From contig JAKACL010000192.1 in NCBI GenBank assembly GCA_021821425.1, positions 1 to 5,734 of the forward strand: 5,734 nucleotides of DNA, read 5' to 3'. This stretch comes from Pseudomonadota bacterium. GTDB lineage: Bacteria; Pseudomonadota; Gammaproteobacteria; Burkholderiales; Thiobacillaceae. The notes under the pieces are model-generated. The model was not told the DNA's origin. It was given only the letters and a program-made list of their open reading frames with translations, and did not search any database. The position numbers and the translations under genes are program-made. Below, piece by piece: positions 1 to 4,831 of this stretch. Position 1 is the stretch's first letter; every line of letters starts with the position of its first letter.

Positions 1-484
1 CGTCAACGGCTTCACCCTCGACCCCAACGTCGGCGAGTTCGTTCTCACTCATGAGAACATGACCACCCCCGCCGACACCAAGGAGTTCGCCATCAACATG
101 TCGAACTACCGCTTCTGGGAACAGCCCGTGCGCCGCTACGTGGACGAATGTCTGCAGGGCAAGGAAGGCCCCCGTGGCAAGGACTTCAACATGCGCTGGG
201 TCGCTTCCATGGTGGCCGAAGTGCACCGCATCCTCACCCGCGGCGGCGTGTTCATGTATCCCATGGACGAAAAGCTGCGCGAGAAGGGCGGCAAGCTGCG
301 CCTGATGTACGAAGCCAACCCCATGGCCTTCATCGTCGAACAGGCCGGCGGCGCCGCCACCACCGGCCGCGAGCGCATCCTGGACATCCAGCCCCAGGCC
401 ATCCATCAGCGCGTGCCCGTGGTGCTCGGCTCCAAGAACGAAGTCGACGTCATCACCGGCTACCACCACGCCCAGGCCGCCTGA
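1..484 (+). CDS. fbp: Fructose-1,6-bisphosphatase class I, C-terminal part (5' truncated by window)
   Basis: This enzyme hydrolyses fructose 1,6-bisphosphate to fructose 6-phosphate in the cytoplasm, in gluconeogenesis and pentose regeneration. The reading frame is open from base 2 and runs to TGA at 482-484, giving about 160 of the usual 330-odd residues. Visible family motifs are [13 protein letters not shown], then GGVFMYP, then [13 protein letters not shown] with the substrate-binding tyrosine/lysine/glutamate region, then [10 protein letters not shown] and the closing [11 protein letters not shown] block. The ATG at base 59 is internal, because homology continues upstream of it. The stop is followed 18 bases later by a terminator, so fbp ends its transcription unit here. 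The last 61 coding bases and the terminator recur at 2542-2649. The family call is firm; betaproteobacterial origin is inference from similarity of the tail. Confidence 0.95.
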   Translation, partial: VNGFTLDPNVGEFVLTHENMTTPADTKEFAINMSNYRFWEQPVRRYVDECLQGKEGPRGKDFNMRWVASMVAEVHRILTRGGVFMYPMDEKLREKGGKLRLMYEANPMAFIVEQAGGAATTGRERILDIQPQAIHQRVPVVLGSKNEVDVITGYHHAQAA

Positions 485-531
485 CCGCCCCTTCCCCCTG
501 TCAAAAAAGCCGGGCTTTGCCCGGCTTTTTT
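424..531 (+). repeat. 108-bp direct repeat, copy 1 (fbp 3' end plus terminator)
   Basis: This stretch matches 2542-2649 at a constant offset of 2118 bases with only two mismatches (472 C versus 2590 G; 486 C versus 2604 T). The identity starts inside an fbp codon and stops within the terminator T-tract. Copy 1 belongs to the intact fbp gene. The pair delimits the intervening 2-kb segment carrying the RTX gene. Confidence 0.95.
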
Positions 532-532
532 T
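503..532 (+). terminator. Rho-independent terminator after fbp (bidirectional)
   Basis: A perfect 7-bp stem (GCCGGGC, 509-515, with GCCCGGC, 519-525) has a TTT loop. It is preceded by six A and followed by seven T. The A and T flanks make it functional in both directions, so it can also stop - strand transcription arriving from the accessory segment. An identical hairpin is present at 2621-2649. Confidence 0.93.
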
Positions 533-561
533 GTTCTCGCACGTGGACAAGCCGACCCTGT

Positions 562-1046
562 TCATCTCTCGCGGGAGGCGCGCAGCAAGGCGTCGGTGAC
601 CGGCTTGAGCAGGTATTCCAGAACCGCCCTCGCCTCAGTCTGGATAATAAACCTCAGCAACCATGCCTGGCTGCAGCCCGCCAGCATAGCAATCTGTAGC
701 ACCGGGCCAGCAGGTTGCTGGCGCTCTGAATCAGCGCCACGAAAAACAGCAGCTAGGACGCGTCGAACTGGGCGATGATGCTGTTACCCGTAATACACCC
801 CCAGCACGGCCACATCCTTGAGCCCGTACATCTGCTCGGTCGGTTGCATACGCGAGCCGTTTTCTATCAGCCGGTCGATGACCTTCTCGCCGAACAGCTT
901 GTCCAGCATGCCTCCGGAGCCGAGCAGTAGAAGCCGCAGACAGTCGAACGCCAACATCACCGTAAGCATCACCAGCGTTTCGCTGCTGCAGCTAATCAGG
1001 CCCCGGGGACAGTCCGCAGGAAGAGCGCACCCTGTGCCAATGGCAT
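562..1046 (-). pseudogene. Degenerate membrane-protein-like gene, family not recognised
   Basis: The minus strand holds protein-like stretches that only join up across frame changes. From upstream they are: a start-like MPLAQGALFLRTV near 1046; a hydrophobic segment followed by LDKLFGEKVIDRLIENGSR, which ends in a TAA at 784-786; a short NSIIAQFDAS run and a hydrophobic LLFFVALIQSASNLLA stretch in the next frame, separated by a TAG; and a return to the first frame giving EARAVLEYLLKPVTDALL before TGA at 562-564. At least three frame disruptions are needed. The hydrophobic and amphipathic pattern suggests a small membrane-associated protein of about 150-170 residues. I do not recognise the family, and chance open stretches in GC-rich DNA are an alternative. 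If real, it lies downstream of the RTX gene in the same orientation, separated from it by a terminator. Confidence 0.4.
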
Positions 1047-1104
1047 GACACCCAAAAGCCTTATTGTCTATCCAGCAACCCTACCGAAAGCGAGAACGTA
1101 GCAA

Positions 1105-1143
1105 AACGGAAAACAAAGCGGGGTGCGAATCAACACACCCCGC
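1105..1143 (-). terminator. Rho-independent terminator of the RTX gene
   Basis: A perfect 8-bp inverted repeat (GCGGGGTG at 1118-1125 and CACCCCGC at 1136-1143) has a 10-base loop. Read on the minus strand it is followed by a T-rich run (TTTGTTTTCC). It lies 50 bases past the RTX stop codon, in the right orientation to end that transcript. Confidence 0.8.
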
Positions 1144-1192
1144 ATGCGGAATGGCCACAGAGTTTTCAAACGAGCGCCGAAGCAGTAGCTCC

Positions 1193-2182
1193 TTAGCTGA
1201 TGACAATATCCGTATAGGCAACCGCAGTACCCGCGCCCATCTGGACCACAACGACTGCAGCACCTGCACCGTTGCCATCGGCATCGTAATACAGGGCGCC
1301 ACTGCTGCTGTCGTACAGCAGGAAGTCGTCCGCATCCAACGCGGTCGTTCCATCGACGAAATTACCCGCACCGAAAGTCAGCCCGCCAAAGCTGGTGAAG
1401 GTACTGTCATCGAAACTCAGCATATCGGCACCCGAGGCGAAGTCGGTCACGGTGTCGGCCGCATCGAGCGAATCGAACACGAAGATGTCCATGCCGTCGC
1501 CGCCTGTGAGCGTGTCGGCATCGTCTCCGCCGATCAGGGTGTCATCGCCAAGGCCGCCGGAAATATTGTCATTGCCATCATTGCCATCGAGGACATTGGC
1601 ATCATCGCTGCCAAGCAGGGTATCGGCCGCGCTCGATCCGATGACGTTTTCGATGTCAATCAGCGTATCCTTGCCTTCACTGTTGCCCTTGACCGTGCCG
1701 GTCGCAAGATTGACGCTTACTTTGTTGGCCGCGTCTTCATATGAAACAGTATCCGAGCCTTCGCCCCCGTCCAGGATGTCCTTGCCTTTGCCGCCGTAGA
1801 GGATATCATCGCCATCGTCACCGTAGAGCTTGTCCTTGCCATTGCCGCCCTCAAGCCAGTCACTGCCTTCCATGCCGTAAAGCTCGTCCTTGCCATTGCC
1901 GCCGTCCAGTTCGTCGTCATAGCTCTCGGTCAGCGGATCGACCACGGTTGCGGTGTATGCAGTAAAGTTGTCGCCATAAAGGGTGTCTTTACCGTTATTC
2001 CCTTCCAGTTTGTCGTCACCATAGCCGCCTTCGATCTTGTCATTGCCATTGCCGCCCCTGACGTCGTCATCGCCAAGGTAGGCGAAAATGTAGTCGCTCT
2101 GATTAGTGCCGTTGATGTCGTCGTCTAGGTTGCCGACGTTCTGGTCACCGTAAATCGGTGCAGTAGAAGTTTTCTTTGCCAT
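1193..2182 (-). CDS. RTX calcium-binding repeat protein, predicted type I secretion substrate
   Basis: This is a 329-residue, strongly acidic protein built almost wholly of RTX nonapeptides of the GGxGxDxL type. One block lies at about residues 36-145 (for example GGNGNDKIE, GGNGKDKLYG, GGKGKDILDGG) and a second at about 185-232 (GGLGDDTLIGGDDADTLTGG). Between them is a linker ending DTLIDIENVIGSSAADTL, a common spacer in this family. Residues 231-329 resemble the C-terminal domain of type I secreted proteins, with FLLYDSSSGALYYDADGNGAG and a hydrophobic end. RTX repeats bind calcium and fold outside the cell after export through an ABC/MFP/TolC channel. There is no N-terminal signal peptide and no catalytic domain. 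ATG at 2182 is chosen because GGAG lies 6 bases upstream; the TTG four codons earlier would place that site inside the gene. No secretion genes are in the window, so the exporter must be encoded elsewhere. A role in surface layer, biofilm or adhesion is only inference. Confidence 0.88.
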   Translation of the reverse strand: MAKKTSTAPIYGDQNVGNLDDDINGTNQSDYIFAYLGDDDVRGGNGNDKIEGGYGDDKLEGNNGKDTLYGDNFTAYTATVVDPLTESYDDELDGGNGKDELYGMEGSDWLEGGNGKDKLYGDDGDDILYGGKGKDILDGGEGSDTVSYEDAANKVSVNLATGTVKGNSEGKDTLIDIENVIGSSAADTLLGSDDANVLDGNDGNDNISGGLGDDTLIGGDDADTLTGGDGMDIFVFDSLDAADTVTDFASGADMLSFDDSTFTSFGGLTFGAGNFVDGTTALDADDFLLYDSSSGALYYDADGNGAGAAVVVVQMGAGTAVAYTDIVIS

Positions 2183-2541
2183 GACATGCTCCAATCATAA
2201 AAAGTCTTTGCCAGACATCCTGTCTTGGGCAGGAATCCCATTTCAGAAATGTTCTGGCCTACAGATGATAGAAAATTGCTTCCCTATACAAGGAAACGAA
2301 AACCTTATTGATGTTTACTTCTCCGCATGCGGCATTAGGGCGTGAGAATATAAATAACGGCACCCGGAGGAGCCGGTTAAACATTTCTTATTTATACACT
2401 CCGCAGATGGCGAAACCGGTTGAACTGGCTTCAATTGAGTTATACGAACATTCTGTCAAAAACTTTAGGTCGCCCCACAAATTTTGACGAGCAGCAAAAC
2501 ACTGTGCATCTACGCCCCACAGCCACCAAAACATGTCCGCG
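2183..2541. other. Intergenic region upstream of the RTX gene
   Basis: No convincing gene is seen here; the region is richer in A+T than its flanks. It holds the RTX ribosome binding site (GGAG, minus strand, just before 2182). A weak possible minus-strand promoter has a TATCAT-like -10 at 2265-2270 and CTTGTA at 2287-2292. There is a 13-bp inverted repeat CAGAA-ATG-TTCTG at 2244-2256 and a perfect palindrome CCGCATGCGG at 2323-2332 that also occurs at 1140-1149. An open frame from 2420 into the repeated fbp tail has no upstream family similarity and looks accidental. Confidence 0.5.
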
Positions 2542-2602
2542 GCTCGGCTCCAAGAACGAAGTCGACGTCATCACCGGCTACCACCACGCGCAGGCCGCCT
2601 GA
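2542..2602 (+). pseudogene. Duplicated 3' fragment of fbp
   Basis: This fragment encodes the last 19 residues of FBPase ([18 protein letters not shown] plus one preceding residue) and its TGA stop, in the same order as 424-484. It has no upstream fbp sequence. The single coding difference from copy 1 is silent (alanine GCC to GCG). It is not expected to make a functional product. Confidence 0.9.
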
Positions 2603-2620
2603 CTGCCCCTTCCCCCTGTC

Positions 2621-2649
2621 AAAAAAGCCGGGCTTTGCCCGGCTTTTTT
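2621..2649 (+). terminator. Rho-independent terminator, duplicated copy
   Basis: The same hairpin as the fbp terminator is present: stem 2627-2633 with 2637-2643, TTT loop, six A before and six T after. In this position it insulates the operon starting at 2899 from any upstream + strand transcription. It can also stop leftward transcription. Confidence 0.9.
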
Positions 2650-2675
2650 ATTTCCCCCAATCGCGCCCCCCAGAC

Positions 2676-2696
2676 TCGTGTAATTAATTGACACGA
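2676..2696. promoter_or_regulatory. Distal palindrome, candidate operator 1
   Basis: Arms TCGTGT (2676-2681) and ACACGA (2691-2696) flank an A/T-rich centre. The 19-bp core CGTGTAATTAATTGACACG (2677-2695) matches the core at 2829-2847 in 15 of 19 positions, including both CGTGTAA/ACACG ends. It is probably a binding site for a dimeric transcription factor; the regulator is not known. Confidence 0.5.
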
Positions 2697-2809
2697 ATAC
2701 GAAAACGACATCCAGGCCAGACCCATAGCGAAACCCAACGAATCACCAATAACTGCATTTTCATAAGGCAGCATCCACAGGATGTGCGCGTTTCCCACCG
2801 GAACAGGGT

Positions 2810-2838
2810 TTGACAAACGAAAACATTGCGTGTAAATT
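2810..2838 (+). promoter_or_regulatory. Sigma-70 promoter of the thioredoxin operon
   Basis: A perfect -35 TTGACA (2810-2815) is followed after exactly 17 bases by TAAATT (2833-2838), which matches the -10 consensus at four of six positions. This predicts a start near 2845 and a leader of about 55 bases before the ATG at 2899. The -10 lies inside the palindrome at 2829-2847. Confidence 0.65.
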
Positions 2839-2847
2839 TTTTACACG
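2829..2847. promoter_or_regulatory. Proximal palindrome over the -10, candidate operator 2
   Basis: CGTGTAAA (2829-2836) and TTTACACG (2840-2847) are perfect 8-bp inverted arms separated by TTT. The site covers the -10 element, a position typical of repressor binding. A related 19-bp palindrome lies 152 bp upstream. A short terminator-like hairpin is less likely because the stem is A/T-rich and no T-tract follows it on the + strand. Confidence 0.65.
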
Positions 2848-2898
2848 TATGCCATTTTGGCCTACCCAAGAACAGACACTTTCCTTGGAGGACAGCCC

Positions 2899-3408
2899 AT
2901 GAATATTGCGCGCCACACGCTGCAAGCCCTTTGCGCGGCCTTGATCGCCTATGCCGTTGCCGCCCCCGTCCATGCCATCGGCGTGGGCGACCAGGCTGAA
3001 AACTTCGAACTTCCGGGACTCGATCGCACGGTGAAACTCTCGGACTCGAAAGGCAAGCTCGTCTATCTGGATTTCTGGGCCTCCTGGTGCGGCTCATGCC
3101 GCCAGTCCTTCCCGTGGATGAACGAACTCGCCAGGAAATATTCCGCACAGGGCCTCGAAATAATCGCCGTCAATCTGGACGCCCGAAATGAAGACGCGCG
3201 CAAGTTCCTGTCCGAGACGCCGGCAAGCTTCACCATTGCGTTTGACCCCAAGGGAACGACGCCAAAGCAATATGACGTCAAGGGCATGCCCACCAGCGCC
3301 CTGATCGGCAAGGACGGCCGCATCGTGTTCAAGCACGTCGGCTTCAACCACAACAGCCGCGACGAAATGGAAAAGGCGATCCAGGACGCACTCGGAGTAA
3401 AACCTTGA
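2899..3408 (+). CDS. Periplasmic thioredoxin-like protein, TlpA/ResA family
   Basis: This 169-residue exported thiol-disulfide protein probably acts in the periplasm. Residues 1-26 form a Sec signal peptide (MNIARH, hydrophobic core LCAALIAYAVAA, cleavage after PVHA). The mature part has the TlpA/ResA layout: GDQAENFELPGLD at the start, then LVYLDFWASWCGSC with the active CGSC pair at 64-67, then EIIAVNLD, and the conserved cis-proline at GMPTSALI (P131). Related proteins reduce cytochrome c, copper-centre or other envelope thiols; the target here is unknown. ATG 2899 is chosen because GGAGG lies just upstream and the signal peptide starts there. A TTG at 2857 in the same frame lacks support. 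It is the first gene of a four-gene run and probably shares the promoter at 2810-2838. Confidence 0.9.
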   Translation: MNIARHTLQALCAALIAYAVAAPVHAIGVGDQAENFELPGLDRTVKLSDSKGKLVYLDFWASWCGSCRQSFPWMNELARKYSAQGLEIIAVNLDARNEDARKFLSETPASFTIAFDPKGTTPKQYDVKGMPTSALIGKDGRIVFKHVGFNHNSRDEMEKAIQDALGVKP

Positions 3409-3422
3409 GCGCCGGCATCCGG

Positions 3423-3647
3423 ATGAAATTGAAAAAGGCGTGCCTTGCCGGTGCCTGTCTGCTCGCCCTGCACGGTTGCGCCCAAATCCAGCCCGTGCAC
3501 CCGTGGGAAAAGGGGTTTCTCGCAAAACCCGAGATGACCTTCGACCGTGACCGGCTCGATGCAGCATTCACGGAACATACCTATTTCAGCAAGGAAGCCG
3601 CCTCGGGCGGCGCGGGCGTCGGAGGTGGCGGATGCGGCTGCAACTGA
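3423..3647 (+). CDS. Small DUF4266 lipoprotein with GGGGCGCN tail
   Basis: This 74-residue protein has a lipoprotein signal (MKLKKACLAGACLLALHGC) with lipid-accepting cysteine 19. The -2 histidine in LHGC is unusual for a lipobox. The mature part has the DUF4266 signature: PWEKGFLAKPEM, then YFSKEAASGGAGVGGGGCGCN to the end, with cysteines 71 and 73. The function of this family is not established. The paired C-terminal cysteines on a flexible glycine run suggest a redox, metal-binding or modification site, which is inference. An alternative TTG start at 3405 overlaps the previous stop and has GGAG 7 bases upstream, adding six residues. The ATG gives the more classical lipoprotein start but has a weak ribosome site. 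The 3' end overlaps the next gene by 16 bases. Confidence 0.85.
   Translation: MKLKKACLAGACLLALHGCAQIQPVHPWEKGFLAKPEMTFDRDRLDAAFTEHTYFSKEAASGGAGVGGGGCGCN
3621..3625 (+). promoter_or_regulatory. Shine-Dalgarno site of the DUF3570 gene, inside the DUF4266 gene
   Basis: GGAGG sits 6 bases before ATG 3632. The same bases encode part of the conserved glycine run of the DUF4266 protein. This site decides the DUF3570 start in favour of 3632 over the later ATG at 3683, and it points to translational coupling. Confidence 0.75.
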
Positions 3648-4825
3648 AGAAGCGCCTCGGCCAGCGCCGCAAACCAGCCAGCATGAAACAGGGTATCCGC
3701 ATGCCGGGCCAATCCCACACTGGCAAGGCACTGCTGGCAGCAGCGCTGACCCTGCCGGCAATCCAGGCATCCCATGCCGAGTCGGTTCCGGAACGCGGCA
3801 TCATTGCGTACAAGCACCTCAACTACGACGACAGCCAGCCTTCGATAGACCGCGTTTCGGTCGATGCCGACTCCCTGATGGTGATGACGCCATTTCAGGA
3901 AAAATGGTCGATCACCGGCACGGTGACCACCGATACCATTTCCGGCGCGTCGCCGGCGTGGCACACCTCGCCCATCAGCATGACGAAGATGGACGACAAG
4001 CGCGATGCCCAGGATCTCAGGCTTACCCGTTACTTCAGCCTTGGCTCGCTGACCGTAGGCGCTTCACACTCGGAAGAGTCGGACTACGAATCAAAGGCCC
4101 TGTCCCTGCTGGGCAGCATCAGCACGGAGGACAAGAACACCACATTCAACATCGGTGTCGGCCGCAACAGCGATCGCATCGACCCCACCAACAAGCCCAC
4201 GCTGCACGAGAAGAAATACGGCACCGACATCCTGCTAGGAATCACGCAAGTCCTCACGCCGAAGGACATCGCCCAGTTGAACGTGACACACAGCAGCGGG
4301 CACGGTTATTTCACCGATCCCTACAAGTTCCTCGACAACCGCCCGCGCGACAAGCGCCAGACAGCGATCCTGGCGAGGTGGAATCATTACATCGAGGACT
4401 GGGACGGGGCCAGCCAGCTGAGCTACCGTTATTACCATGACTCCTTCGGCGTGAGCGCACATACGCTGACCGCTGAATATACCCAGGCGCTGACGGAAAA
4501 ATGGTCGCTGACGCCTTCATTGCGGCTGTATACCCAGAGCGCAGCCGATTTCTACGTCGAATCGACCGCGCCGCCCCTGCCGGTTCTCCCCCCGGGCTAT
4601 ATCCCGGGCGTGACGATCATGTCCTACGACCAGCGCCTGGCGGCATTCGGCGCGAGAACGTTCGGAATCAAGCTCAGCTACCAGCCGACCAAGGACTGGA
4701 TCATCGATTTCAAGTATGAGGACTACGCACAGAAAACTGACTGGCGCCTGATCGGCGAGGGCAGCAAGAACCTTGACCCGTTTTACGCCCGCAGCATCCA
4801 GATCGGGCTGGCCAGGTACTTCTGA
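3632..4825 (+). CDS. DUF3570 outer-membrane beta-barrel protein
   Basis: This 397-residue protein is predicted to sit in the outer membrane. A long basic N-terminus (about residues 1-32) leads to a hydrophobic stretch ALLAAALTLPAI and a cleavage site near ASHA-ES (residue 49). The rest alternates short amphipathic strands with polar loops, for example SITGTVTTDTIS, QLSYRYYHDSF and GIKLSYQPTKDWIIDFKYED. It ends in IQIGLARYF, whose terminal phenylalanine is a usual outer-membrane targeting signal. Family features include the LNYDDSQPSIDRVSVDADSL region near the mature N-terminus. DUF3570 has no settled function as far as I know; a channel or scaffold role with its partners is inference. The start is chosen by the GGAGG site at 3621. 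A start at 3683 would give a more ordinary signal peptide but lacks a ribosome site. TGA at 4823-4825 is in the same frame as the next gene. Confidence 0.87.
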   Translation: MRLQLKKRLGQRRKPASMKQGIRMPGQSHTGKALLAAALTLPAIQASHAESVPERGIIAYKHLNYDDSQPSIDRVSVDADSLMVMTPFQEKWSITGTVTTDTISGASPAWHTSPISMTKMDDKRDAQDLRLTRYFSLGSLTVGASHSEESDYESKALSLLGSISTEDKNTTFNIGVGRNSDRIDPTNKPTLHEKKYGTDILLGITQVLTPKDIAQLNVTHSSGHGYFTDPYKFLDNRPRDKRQTAILARWNHYIEDWDGASQLSYRYYHDSFGVSAHTLTAEYTQALTEKWSLTPSLRLYTQSAADFYVESTAPPLPVLPPGYIPGVTIMSYDQRLAAFGARTFGIKLSYQPTKDWIIDFKYEDYAQKTDWRLIGEGSKNLDPFYARSIQIGLARYF

Positions 4826-4831
4826 ATCGGC

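Larger units (their letters stand above)
2542..2649 (+). repeat. 108-bp direct repeat, copy 2 (fbp tail plus terminator)
   Basis: This is the second copy of 424-531 (106 of 108 positions identical). Upstream sequence (before 2542) and downstream sequence (after 2649) are unrelated to copy 1, so the ends of the repeat are sharp. It forms the right boundary of the RTX-bearing segment and directly precedes the control region of the thioredoxin operon. Confidence 0.95.

Noticed and set aside
148..699. Open frame of 183 codons overlapping fbp
   Set aside because: It is an out-of-frame reading of fbp, rich in arginine, proline and histidine, and it crosses the terminator.
1064..1744. Open frame of 226 codons on the + strand
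   Set aside because: It is antisense to the RTX gene and arises from the repetitive glycine/aspartate codons; no family features are visible.
1193..2182. CRISPR-like periodic repeats in the RTX region
   Set aside because: The periodicity follows nine-residue protein repeats in an intact reading frame, with variable sequence and no constant spacer length.
2420..2602. Open frame of 60 codons ending in the duplicated fbp tail
   Set aside because: The first 40 or so residues resemble no family and lack a ribosome site; the rest is the duplicated fbp fragment read in its original frame by chance.
424..2649. Insertion sequence or composite transposon flanked by the repeats
   Set aside because: No transposase, no terminal inverted repeats and no short target duplication were found. 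The repeats are direct and made of host gene sequence.
2688..2716. Second promoter using TTGACA at 2688-2693
   Set aside because: No acceptable -10 element occurs at 16 to 18 bases; the hexamer is better explained as part of the distal palindrome.
3547..4440. Open frame of 297 codons on the + strand within the DUF4266/DUF3570 region
   Set aside because: It is an out-of-frame reading over two genes with clear signals and family motifs; its product is arginine-, histidine- and proline-rich without a domain.
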